From contig UQSF01000021.1 in the NCBI GenBank assembly GCA_900543625.1, forward strand, positions 1 through 28,216: a DNA stretch of 28,216 nt. Direction: 5' to 3'. A program made the position numbers and the translations under genes. The notes below the pieces were generated by a model. The model was not told where the DNA came from, made no database searches, and saw nothing but the letters and a program-made list of their open reading frames with translations. Below, in pieces: positions 16,672 through 26,352 of this stretch. This DNA is from an uncultured Eubacteriales bacterium (GTDB taxonomy: Bacteria > Bacillota > Clostridia > Oscillospirales > Oscillospiraceae). How positions within the stretch are numbered: position 1 is the first letter of the stretch; each line of letters begins with the position of its first letter.

Positions 16672-18528
16672 TTACAGGGCGCACAGCACGACGCACGCCT
16701 GTTCACGGGTCGCAGTGCCGAACGGCTGGAAGCTGCCGTCGGGCATGCCGCTGATGACACCTGCACGGTGCAGCGCCTGCACAGCGGGCAGAGCATAGGC
16801 GGAGATGCTGCTCTCGTCCGTGAAGGGCGTGACCGTCTGCTGCTGCAGTGCGACATCGTAGCGCTGCGTATACTGATAGAGCATCACGGCCATGTCCTGC
16901 CGCGTGATCTTGGCGTCGGGCGAGAAGGTCGTGGCGCTCGTGCCGCTGACGATGCCGTTGGCGAGGGCCCAGTTGACGTAGGGTGCATACCACGCGCCCT
17001 CCGGCACGTCGCGGAACGAGGTGGCCGGGTATTTCGACACATCCGCCTTTGCAAGGCCGGCGAGCATGGTTACAAACTGCGCGCGTGTGACATCGCCCGC
17101 CGGCTCAAAGGTCGTGGGCGTCATGCCGGAGACGACACCGGCATCATACATCTGCTTGATGTAGGTGTAGCTCCAGCGGTCGGCTGCCACATCCGTGAAC
17201 GGCAGACCGGACGCCGCGCTCACGTGGGAGAGATTGTCCATCAGGCTCAGGTAGAACTGGCGCAGCGCGGTCACGCTCTGCGACGCCAGATCGGGCACGG
17301 GCATGCCGGCGATGAAGTTGCCGTGATCATAGTGGCGCACAGGCATCACGTTCCACACGCCGGGCTGATAGTTGACGTTGGAGTAACCATCCTGCTGGAT
17401 ATAGCCGGTCTGACCGCTCTTGGTCAGGCAGCGGCCGGCGCTGTCAGTCGGATACAGGGCGGAGACGGTGTTGACGAGTCCGTCGTTCGGTGCCCAGGTC
17501 TTGTCGATGCGGAAGCCGCCCGCAGTCGTCTGGTCATAATAGCTGCACATTCTGTTTGCAAACGGCACGAACAGCGGCGTCATGTCGACGGCCGAGGTGC
17601 GCTCACCGGTGGCGCTGTTCTGGCGCGTCTTGTCGCCGGCGTAGGAGAAGTAATAGACATTGGGCTGAATCTCGATATCGTCGTTGAGCTCCAGCGCGCG
17701 GTCGATCGTCAGGTCGCGGAAGACATTGTCGTTGTGCGACAGGAAGTCCGAGTGCAGCACGCGGTCGAGCGCCTCGAGCACGGTCTCACCGTCCTTGCGG
17801 TAGAAGCCGAACTGTTCGAGCTGGAAATCATACACGCCCTTGAAGTCCGAGATGCCCAGCAGCTTTGCCATCGCGGTCGAGGCCTCGGCCGCAAACTGCG
17901 CCATGTTGTCGCAGCACTCGAGGAAGGTCGTGCCGTTGTGCGGGGCAGCCAGTGTCGTCAGGGAATAGACCCAGTCGGCCTTTCCGCCCTCGAAGAAGGG
18001 GGAGACCTCCGTGCCGGCGGCCTTGGCCGCAGCCTGCTCCTCTGCAGAGCCGTCGGCCAGAATGTCCAGGAACAGACGGATCGTCGCGCCGCCGAAGCTG
18101 TGGCCGACGAGGTTGATCTTCTTGCTTGCGCTCCAGCCGGCAAACAGCGGCTTGTCATATGTCGCGCCGTAGCGCGCGTGGCCATATTCGGCGGCGTGCG
18201 CCGCGCCGTAGTCCACGGTCGTGCCGGTGAGCTGGGCGTAGAGCTCGCACGCGCGGTCCCACGCGCTCGAGAGCGGGCCGACGGAGGCGGCGTAGCTCTC
18301 ATAACCCTTGCTCGTCATATACGGCATCAGGTCGGTCGACAGACCCCAGTAGGGGACGGCGGAATAGATCTGGTCGTGTTCGCCCCAGCCCATCAGGCCG
18401 TGGACATAGACCGTCGGGTAGCGCGTCGCGCCGGACTGCGTGTTCGCAGCGGCCGCCGGCAGGAGCAGAAGACTCCCGGCCATCACCAGTGCGAGCAGCA
18501 GACACAAAAACTTCTTGCTTTTTTTCAT
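16672..18528 (-). CDS. Secreted family I.5-like lipase with three SLH domains (lipase C)
   Basis: A 618-residue exported lipase homolog. Signal peptide about 1-28. Triad Ser144 (GHSFGG), Asp349 (PNDG), His402 (YDHG); zinc-type ligands Asp91, His111, His117, Asp272. The stretch DYGAAHAAEYGHARYG is very close to the Geobacillus lipase sequence. SLH domains lie at about 442-484, 504-546 and 567-615. It is more divergent from A and B than they are from each other: it carries TRYPTVYVHGLMGWGEHD, and HYDHGNFIAG in place of DH-QF-GG. The in-frame start at 18564 adds 12 residues ahead of the signal peptide; I chose 18528, which has a GGAA-type site and gives a normal signal sequence. Confidence 0.85.
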   Translation of the reverse strand: MKKSKKFLCLLLALVMAGSLLLLPAAAANTQSGATRYPTVYVHGLMGWGEHDQIYSAVPYWGLSTDLMPYMTSKGYESYAASVGPLSSAWDRACELYAQLTGTTVDYGAAHAAEYGHARYGATYDKPLFAGWSASKKINLVGHSFGGATIRLFLDILADGSAEEQAAAKAAGTEVSPFFEGGKADWVYSLTTLAAPHNGTTFLECCDNMAQFAAEASTAMAKLLGISDFKGVYDFQLEQFGFYRKDGETVLEALDRVLHSDFLSHNDNVFRDLTIDRALELNDDIEIQPNVYYFSYAGDKTRQNSATGERTSAVDMTPLFVPFANRMCSYYDQTTAGGFRIDKTWAPNDGLVNTVSALYPTDSAGRCLTKSGQTGYIQQDGYSNVNYQPGVWNVMPVRHYDHGNFIAGMPVPDLASQSVTALRQFYLSLMDNLSHVSAASGLPFTDVAADRWSYTYIKQMYDAGVVSGMTPTTFEPAGDVTRAQFVTMLAGLAKADVSKYPATSFRDVPEGAWYAPYVNWALANGIVSGTSATTFSPDAKITRQDMAVMLYQYTQRYDVALQQQTVTPFTDESSISAYALPAVQALHRAGVISGMPDGSFQPFGTATREQACVVLCAL

Positions 18529-18590
18529 GGTGTATGCACATTCCTTTCCGGCGCGCCGGAGCACGCTGTAATTTTCTTGCTTTCCGCTAT

Positions 18591-18619
18591 ATTATAGTAT
18601 CGCGTGTGAGGATTTTCAA
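18591..18619 (-). promoter_or_regulatory. Sigma-A promoter of lipase C
   Basis: Minus-strand TTGAAA (18614-18619), 17-base spacer, TATAAT (18591-18596). It lacks the GCAAGACATTTT and taaccggcaa blocks of lipases A and B, so regulation probably differs. Confidence 0.7.
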
Positions 18620-18723
18620 TCCGGGCAGCACATCTGCTTTGTGCCAATTTATTAAAAATGTGAGGTTTTGTTACATATAGACGGAGTTGTCTGACTTTTG
18701 ACTTGGCGCTCGCAGCGTATGGA

Positions 18724-18950
18724 AACAGGTCCTCCGGGCACCCCGGAGGACCTGTTCAGCTTGTCAGAAAACCTCGTAGCCTTTTGCCGCCGGAGCGGCG
18801 AAAGAAAATCCGATCATTTTCTCAGGCGACATGTGCGGCTGAGAAAATACTTCTCGGCCTGCAAACATGCGCGCTGCCCGTCAAAGGCGGACAGCGCGTG
18901 CGCTGCAGTCAGGCCGCAAATCCCCTTGTCAAAAAGTATTACTTTTTGAC
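18724..18950. repeat. Structured intergenic element with nested inverted repeats
   Basis: Visible pairings: a perfect 15-base stem at 18724-18738/18742-18756; ATTTTCTCAG against CTGAGAAAAT (about 18815-18850); CGGCCTG against CAGGCCG enclosing a GC-rich stem GCGCGCTG/CAGCGCG (about 18865-18915); and GTCAAAAAGT against ACTTTTTGAC (about 18928-18950). No reading frame is convincing. It could be a dispersed intergenic repeat, a processed RNA or a set of terminators; I cannot tell which strand is active. Confidence 0.45.
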
Positions 18951-18956
18951 AGTCTT

Positions 18957-18990
18957 AAAAACGTCCCCCGGGTACCCCGGAGGACGTTTT
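18957..18990 (-). terminator. Terminator of lipase D
   Basis: Arms 18958-18972 and 18976-18990 (15 bases, one mismatch) around a 3-base loop. On the minus strand the T run TTTTTAAG follows. It lies 14 bases past the lipase D stop. Its core CCTCCGGG/CCCGGAGG is shared with the hairpin at 18724-18756. Confidence 0.75.
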
Positions 18991-19004
18991 GACTGTTTTG
19001 TGCA

Positions 19005-20867
19005 TTACAGCATGCACAGCATGGTGCAGGCCTGTTCGCGGGTAGCGGTTCCGTACGGCTGGAAGCTGCCGTCGGGCATGCCGCTGATGACACCGGCGCG
19101 CTGCAGCGTCTGCACGGCGATCTGAGCATAGGCTGCAATGCTGCTCGCATCTGTGAAGGGTGTGACCGGCTGCTGCTGCAGATGCACCTGGAAGCGCTGC
19201 GTGTAGCTGTAGAGCATCACGGCCATGTCCTGCCGCGTGATGCTGGCGTCGGGCGAGAAGGTCACGGCACTCGTGCCGCTGACGATGCCGTTGGCGAGCG
19301 CCCAGTTGACGTAGGGCGCGTACCACGCGCCTTCCGGCACATCGCGAAACGGCGTGGCCGGGCAGTTCGACACGTCCGCACCGGCGAGCCCGGCGAGCAT
19401 GGTCACAAACTGTGCACGCGTCACGTTTGCGGCGGGGGAGAAGGTCGTAGCGCTCGTGCCGCTGACGACACCGGCGTCATACAGCTCCTTGATATACGGG
19501 TAGCTCCAGCGCGACTCGGCCACGTCCGTGAACGGGAAGGCGGTACCGGTCGCCGCGGTGGTATAGGTGCTGTAGATGTCCTCCATGATGCCGCGGTAGA
19601 GTGCGCGCGTTTTGACGAGGCTGCCGTTGAGCATGCCGCCGACGAACTGGATGTGGTCAAACGACTGCACGGGCATGACGTACCAGATGCCGGGCTGGAA
19701 ATTGATGTTGGAGTAGCCGTCGTAATTCGTCCAGCCCTGCTTGCCGTCCTTTGTCAGGCAGGTGCCGTCGCTGTGGATGGGGTAGAAGGCGGAGACAGTA
19801 TTGACCATGCCGTCGTTCGGGCGCCAGCTCTTGTCGATGTAGAAGCCGCCGGCGGTGTACTTGTCATAATATTTGCCCATGTTGTATGCGCCGGGGTAGA
19901 ACAGCGTCCACATCCTGGCCGACGGGATGTAGTTGCCGGAGACCGGGTCCTGCACGGTCTGGTTGCCGGCGTAGGAGAAGTAGTAAACGTTCGGTTCGAT
20001 GCCGATGCCGTCATTGATCTCGAGCGACTTGTCGATCGTCAGGTCGAGGAAAGCGTTGTCGTTGTGCGACAGGAAGTCGGTGCTGAACACGCGCTGCAGC
20101 GTCTCAAGCACGGTCTCATCGGGGCCTTTGTAGATGCCGAACTGCTCCAGCTGGAAGTCGAGCAGGTTCTTGAGCTCCGTGATGCCGAAGCCCTTGGCGA
20201 GCGTCTCGGCCAGGTTCGTGGACACGTCCATGATCGTGCCGTTGGACTCGATGAAGGTCGTGCCGTTGTGCGGCGCTGCGACCTCGGTCATGGAGTGCAC
20301 CCAGCTGCTCTTGCCGCCGGTGAACAGCGGGCTCGGCGTGGTGCCGGCGGCTTTAGCCGCCGCGACTTCCTCGGCGCTGCCGTTTGCCATCAGCTCGAGA
20401 AACAGGCGCGTCGTCGCGCCGCCGAAGCTGTGGCCGACGAGGTTTACGGCGCGGCGCGTGCCCCAGCCGTCAAAGAGCGGCCGGTCGTAGGTGATGCCGT
20501 AGCGTGCGTGGTCGTGCGCTGCAGCGTGCGCCGCGCCGTAGTCGACCGTCGTGCCGGTCAGCTGCGCGTAGAGCTCACACGCGCGGTCCCATGCGCTCGA
20601 GATCGGGCCGACGGTGGCCGAATACGTCTCGTAGCCGAGGGAGTTGAGATATGCCGTCAGGCTGCCGGTCGTCATACCCCAGTAGGGCAGCACGCTGTTG
20701 AGACCGGCGCGCTCGCCCCAGCCCATCAGGCCGTGCACGAACACGACCGGGTCGCTTTTGCTGCTCGGACAGGTCTGGTCTGCGGCCGCTGCCGGAAGCA
20801 CACACAGGCTCACGGCCAGTGTGAGTGCCAGCAGCAGACTCAAAAATCGTTTGTTTCGTCTTGTCAT
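19005..20867 (-). CDS. Secreted family I.5-like lipase with three SLH domains (lipase D)
   Basis: A 620-residue exported lipase homolog. Signal peptide about 1-29 (RRNKRF, hydrophobic core, PAAAA). Triad Ser147 (GHSFGG), Asp352 (PNDG), His405 (FDHIQF); zinc-type ligands Asp94, His114, His120, Asp275. DYGAAHAAAHDHARYG again closely matches Geobacillus lipase. Three SLH domains occupy about 444-486, 507-549 and 570-618. The SLH half is closest to lipase C (shared TPFRDVPEGAWYAPYVNWALANGIVSGTSA-like text), while the catalytic half shares more with A and B, which suggests domain exchange. The frame opens at 21077, but the ATG at 20867 has AGGAGG 7 bases upstream and begins the signal peptide. A hairpin (20905-20928) lies in its leader. 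Confidence 0.87.
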   Translation of the reverse strand: MTRRNKRFLSLLLALTLAVSLCVLPAAAADQTCPSSKSDPVVFVHGLMGWGERAGLNSVLPYWGMTTGSLTAYLNSLGYETYSATVGPISSAWDRACELYAQLTGTTVDYGAAHAAAHDHARYGITYDRPLFDGWGTRRAVNLVGHSFGGATTRLFLELMANGSAEEVAAAKAAGTTPSPLFTGGKSSWVHSMTEVAAPHNGTTFIESNGTIMDVSTNLAETLAKGFGITELKNLLDFQLEQFGIYKGPDETVLETLQRVFSTDFLSHNDNAFLDLTIDKSLEINDGIGIEPNVYYFSYAGNQTVQDPVSGNYIPSARMWTLFYPGAYNMGKYYDKYTAGGFYIDKSWRPNDGMVNTVSAFYPIHSDGTCLTKDGKQGWTNYDGYSNINFQPGIWYVMPVQSFDHIQFVGGMLNGSLVKTRALYRGIMEDIYSTYTTAATGTAFPFTDVAESRWSYPYIKELYDAGVVSGTSATTFSPAANVTRAQFVTMLAGLAGADVSNCPATPFRDVPEGAWYAPYVNWALANGIVSGTSAVTFSPDASITRQDMAVMLYSYTQRFQVHLQQQPVTPFTDASSIAAYAQIAVQTLQRAGVISGMPDGSFQPYGTATREQACTMLCML

Positions 20868-21308
20868 TTGCTTACCTCCTAATATCGTGGGTGCGGGTGC
20901 CGAAGCTTTTCCGTGTGCGCGGAAAAGCGGGGGCGGCGCGCCGCTGCGTACCTGCGCACCGTCTGGTGTATATATCTGTATGTAATATAAATGAATTACA
21001 GTACTGGAATAATGCACACAATTCCGGCGCGGCGAGAGATTTTTTGAACACAAAGCAAATATTGTATAAAATGACAAACCGATTCTGCATTTTTCCCGTC
21101 ATCATTCACGAAAATTCATAAATTCTGTATTTGATTTCGGAAAATTCTACGAATCTGGGCATTCTCTTGCAAACTGTATAAAAACCGCTTCCGCACATTG
21201 TGAAGATTTGGACAGTTTTGCGCACATTCGTTATAGCACCGCAAGGGGCGATTTGATATAATATGAACGAAAGATACCATGGATAACTTTACAAATGGAG
21301 GTAAAGGA
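20868..21308. other. 441-base divergent region between lipase D and ppdK
   Basis: It contains the lipase D leader with a 9-base hairpin (GCTTTTCCG, 20905-20913, with 20920-20928), an AT-rich central part with repeated GAAAATTC (near 21110 and 21142), and the ppdK promoter. I find no convincing -35/-10 pair for lipase D and no gene. Confidence 0.5.
21255..21262 (+). promoter_or_regulatory. Extended -10 promoter of ppdK
   Basis: TGATATAAT contains a perfect TATAAT (21257-21262) preceded by TG at the extended -10 position. No good -35 lies 16-18 bases upstream, which is usual for extended -10 promoters. Transcription would begin near 21269, about 40 bases before the ATG. Confidence 0.6.
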
Positions 21309-23975
<2,667 letters not shown>

Positions 23976-24016
23976 AAAGTTGACGCAGTAGCGTAGGCAA
24001 AACAACTGATATAAAT

Positions 24017-24059
24017 ACGGTCACACAGTCCCTTTGGATTGTGTGACCGTTATTTTTTT
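24017..24059 (+). terminator. Terminator of ppdK
   Basis: Arms 24017-24031 and 24036-24050 (15 bases, one G-U type mismatch), a CTTT loop and a following run of seven T residues. It begins 41 bases past the ppdK stop. Confidence 0.9.
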
Positions 24060-24089
24060 GCCCATTTTCAGCTGAACACACCGCAAATC

Positions 24090-24126
24090 AAGCCGCTGGT
24101 TTCACTATGAAATCAGCGGCTTTTTT
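24090..24126 (+). terminator. Second terminator-like hairpin
   Basis: AAGCCGCTG (24090-24098) pairs with CAGCGGCTT (24114-24122), with an inner TTTCA/TGAAA stem, and TTTTTT follows. It may back up the ppdK terminator or mark the left side of the inserted element. Confidence 0.65.
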
Positions 24127-24464
24127 CGTGCTCAAAAAAATTTTTTGAATTTTTTCGCTCAGGGGGTTAAAAAATGGGCCTTCTCGCTGGCTACCTATTG
24201 AGGGACAAAACAATCGCCCTCGTGAACCTTGAAAACCGAATACACATTCAACAGGTACATTCCTGATCGGGGGCGAAAGCCCCAGCCGGATGAAGGTGCG
24301 CCACGAACTTCCTGCCCACAAGGGTTATCACGGAAAGCAAGGTTGGTAGCGATTCCGAACCATTCTGAAATATCCGCTTGCTACGGATAAGGCGATAAAA
24401 CGATTCAGGGACAATGATACTTCCCTATGGGGCTGGCGGAGTACCCGGCAGAGGTGAGATTCCT

Positions 24465-24533
24465 ATGAGTTCGGTCAGCAGCCGAACGCCTGTTGATTTC
24501 CTTTTACGCATTTGGGGGATGAGATCGAGTTAA
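24465..24533 (+). CDS. Possible 22-residue leader peptide
   Basis: A short frame starting ATG AGT TCG and ending TAA just 7 bases before the 16-base hairpin. GAGGTGAG lies upstream as a possible ribosome site. The peptide begins MSSVSSRTPVDF. Position before a hairpin and a gene resembles an attenuation leader, but there is no other support. Confidence 0.3.
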   Translation: MSSVSSRTPVDFLLRIWGMRSS

Positions 24534-24539
24534 ATGCGA

Positions 24540-24577
24540 CCACCAAAGCACAGGACTCGATTCCTGTGTTTTGGTGG
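24540..24577 (+). promoter_or_regulatory. Attenuator-like hairpin before parA
   Basis: Arms 24540-24555 and 24562-24577 (CCACCAAAGCACAGGA against its near-complement, one mismatch) with a 6-base loop. No T run follows, so it is not a plain terminator. It ends 40 bases before the parA start. Confidence 0.45.
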
Positions 24578-24617
24578 ATCGAGCGATCCAAATCTAACAA
24601 GAAGGAGGAAAAGCGAA

Positions 24618-25448
24618 ATGCCAAACTGTAAAACCATAGCGATATGCAACCAAAAAGGCGGCGTGGGGAAAACCACCACGGCAGTAAACCTCGGCATTGG
24701 ATTGGCTATGCAGGGCAAAAAGGTACTTCTCGTGGATGCTGACCCGCAGGGCGACCTTACTACCTGCCTCGGTTGGCAGGACACGGACAGCTTGCCGCAG
24801 ACCCTTTCCAATAAGCTATCAGCGGTAATGCGGGAAGAACAGCAAGACCCGTTCTCCGGCATTCTCAGCCACGAAGAAAAGGTTGACCTTGTTCCGTCAA
24901 ACCTTGACCTTTCAGCGTTGGAGATGAGCCTTGTGACTGCAATGAGCAGAGAGAGCGTGATGAAAAACTATCTCAGCCAAGTGAAGGACAGATACGACTA
25001 TGTGCTGATAGATTGTATGCCGTCCCTCGGTATGATAACGCTCAATGCTCTGACTGCGGCAGACAGCGTAATTATTCCCGTGCAGGCACAGTATCTCCCC
25101 GCAAAAGGTATGACGCAGCTTTTATCGACGATTGCCAAGGTGAAGAAGCATACCAATCGGAACCTGACAATCGACGGTATTCTGCTCACGCTTGTAGACG
25201 GTAGAACCAATCTTGCTAAAAGTACGGTAGAAGCGCTGCGAGAGAACTTCGGTTGTCGGATCAGGATATACCGGACGACCATTCCCATTGCCGTAAAAGC
25301 CGCCGAAGTTTCATCTAAAGGGAAAAGCATATACGCCTATGAGCCGAGCAGCACCGTGTCTAAGGCTTACACGGATTTTACGAAGGAGGTGTTAGCCGAT
25401 GGCAGGCAGAAAGAGCGACTTCACGCTTCCCACGAACACACTCGATGA
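24618..25448 (+). CDS. ParA-family partition ATPase of an integrative element
   Basis: A 276-residue Walker-type ATPase. The deviant Walker A motif KGGVGKT occupies residues 13-19 and DADPQGDLTT (about 40-49) is the Walker A-prime region. The later text (YDYVLIDCMPSLGMITLNAL and VPVQAQYLPAKGM-like sequence) is typical of ParA/Soj proteins. It would bind DNA in an ATP-dependent way and work with ParB to keep the excised element. A start at 24534 would add 28 residues from the hairpin region; AAGGAGG before the ATG at 24618 and the normal N-terminus fix the start. Its end overlaps the beginning of the parB stub. With the true partner lost, partition is probably not functional. Confidence 0.92.
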   Translation: MPNCKTIAICNQKGGVGKTTTAVNLGIGLAMQGKKVLLVDADPQGDLTTCLGWQDTDSLPQTLSNKLSAVMREEQQDPFSGILSHEEKVDLVPSNLDLSALEMSLVTAMSRESVMKNYLSQVKDRYDYVLIDCMPSLGMITLNALTAADSVIIPVQAQYLPAKGMTQLLSTIAKVKKHTNRNLTIDGILLTLVDGRTNLAKSTVEALRENFGCRIRIYRTTIPIAVKAAEVSSKGKSIYAYEPSSTVSKAYTDFTKEVLADGRQKERLHASHEHTR

Positions 25449-25536
25449 GCTGTTCTCTACGCAAGAGGAACGGGATGAAGTTCGCTTCGCAGATAATGAC
25501 CAGCAAATCGCCGGTACGCTCCTGCGAGGATATTGA
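25399..25536 (+). pseudogene. parB stub, truncated after about 27 codons
   Basis: AAGGAGG lies 9 bases before an ATG that overlaps the end of parA, the usual parA-parB arrangement. The frame begins MAGRKSDFTLPTNTLDELFS and continues TQEERDE, which I recognise as the start of the ParB proteins found in Tn1549-like elements of gut Firmicutes. A normal protein of this group is near 300 residues. Here the frame changes to unrelated residues after about codon 27 and stops at codon 46. The bases from about 25475 on belong to another gene in a different frame, so the rest of parB is missing. Confidence 0.75.
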
Positions 25537-26287
25537 CGAAACCGCACTGTCTTACGCTGAAATCAAAATGCTGGCGACCGGCAATCCCCACATCAAAGAG
25601 AAGATGGACTTGGATATTCAGGTTCAGAAGCTGCGGCTCTTAAAGTCCAGTTTCCTCTCCGAAAAATATGCTTTGGAGGATAAGATCATCAAGTTCTATC
25701 CGCAGGAGATCGCACGGCGGGCTGATGTAATTGCGGGATTAAAATCCGATATTGAAAGAGTGGCAGAGCACCCGAAGCCGTCTGATGAAACCTTTGTTGG
25801 TATGACGGTCAAGGGCACTTTCTATTCAGAGAAAGCGGATGCCGGCAACGCCATCTTGGAGGCGTGTAAGGCAATGACGAATCCCGAACCCATTCCCCTC
25901 GGTGAATACCGTGGCTTTACGATGGAGCTGTACTTTGAAGCAAGAGAATACAAAGTGCGGCTCAAGGGCGAGCTTGGCTATCCCGTAACCCTCGGCACGG
26001 ACACCTTCGGTAATATCACCCGCTTGGATAATGCGCTGGAGGGGCTTCCAAAGCGTTTGGAGATGAACGAAATGGAGCTGGACAACATCAAAAAGCAGTT
26101 TGAAACGGCGAAGGTCGATGTGGAAAGGCTGTTCCCGCAGGAGGAAGAATTGAAAGCCAAGACCGACCGGCTGAACGAACTCAATGCTCTGCTCAATGTG
26201 GATAAGCGTGAGAACGAAATCGTCGGCGGTGAACCCGATGAGGGTGAAGAACCGCCCGAAAAGAAACCGAGGGACTTGGAAAGATAA
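25475..26287 (+). pseudogene. C-terminal fragment of the element's giant SNF2-helicase/DNA methylase protein
   Basis: The frame encodes about 270 residues: KFASQIMTSKSPVRSCEDIDE, then ALSYAEIKMLATGNPHIKEKMDLD, a coiled-coil-like stretch, PLGEYRGFTM, NITRLDNALEGLPKRLE and a final acidic tail ending PRDLER. I recognise this as the extreme C-terminus of the very large (over 2000 residue) helicase/methylase proteins carried by Tn1549-like integrative elements. None of the helicase or methylase motifs is present. The frame is open from 25445, but homology begins about 25478 and AGAGGA precedes the ATG at 25475, so a short protein might still be made. It directly abuts the parB stub, implying a large internal deletion. 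Confidence 0.75.
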
Positions 26288-26296
26288 CCGAACCTC

Positions 26297-26325
26297 TTGA
26301 CAATCGTTATCATATATGATAACAT
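26297..26325 (+). promoter_or_regulatory. Promoter of the HipBA-like gene
   Basis: TTGACA (26297-26302) with TAACAT (26320-26325) after 17 bases; TTATAG further on is an alternative -10 with poorer spacing. The spacer is almost wholly filled by the palindrome, so a bound repressor would block polymerase. Confidence 0.55.
26306..26323. promoter_or_regulatory. Perfect 18-base palindromic operator
   Basis: GTTATCATATATGATAAC reads the same on both strands. It lies between the -35 and -10 of the gene whose product begins with an HTH domain. HipB-type repressors bind TATC-rich palindromes in the same position, so autoregulation is likely. Confidence 0.65.
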
Positions 26326-26352
26326 TATAGTGGACTGAAGGGAGGGTTTTGT

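Larger units (their letters stand above)
18529..19004. other. 476-base intergenic region between lipases C and D
   Basis: No gene is supported. From left to right it holds the lipase C leader and promoter, a 15-base perfect hairpin (18724-18756), several nested inverted repeats (about 18810-18950) and the lipase D terminator (18957-18990). The structured part is described as a separate entry. Confidence 0.6.
24200..24600 (+). ncRNA. Candidate structured leader RNA upstream of parA
   Basis: About 400 bases without a normal gene but with several local stems: GGGGC-GAAA-GCCCC (24270-24283, a GNRA tetraloop), GTTCGG/CCGAAC (24469-24474 with 24482-24487) and the 16-base hairpin at 24540-24577. 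G-rich single-stranded segments lie between. The density of stems directly before parA suggests a regulatory leader or an origin-type region of the element. I do not recognise a named RNA family. Confidence 0.4.
23976..24617. other. 642-base region from ppdK to parA: terminators and structured leader
   Basis: The region passes from the G+C-rich chromosome into the lower-G+C element. It holds two terminators (24017-24057 and 24090-24126), a GAAA-tetraloop hairpin, other short stems, a possible 22-codon leader ORF and a 16-base hairpin before parA. I could not find the element's exact end or a direct repeat marking the insertion site. Confidence 0.55.

Noticed and set aside
20930..20948. GC-rich palindrome GCGGCGCGCCGC in the lipase D leader
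   Set aside because: Short GC palindromes are expected by chance at this base composition, and its position fits neither a promoter nor a terminator.
23976..24200. Attachment site of the integrative element
   Set aside because: The base composition changes here, but I found no tRNA end or direct repeat, and the right end of the element lies outside the window.
24088..24321. Minus-strand 77-codon frame between ppdK and parA
   Set aside because: It overlaps a terminator hairpin and the structured leader, has no clear ribosome site, and no recognisable domain.
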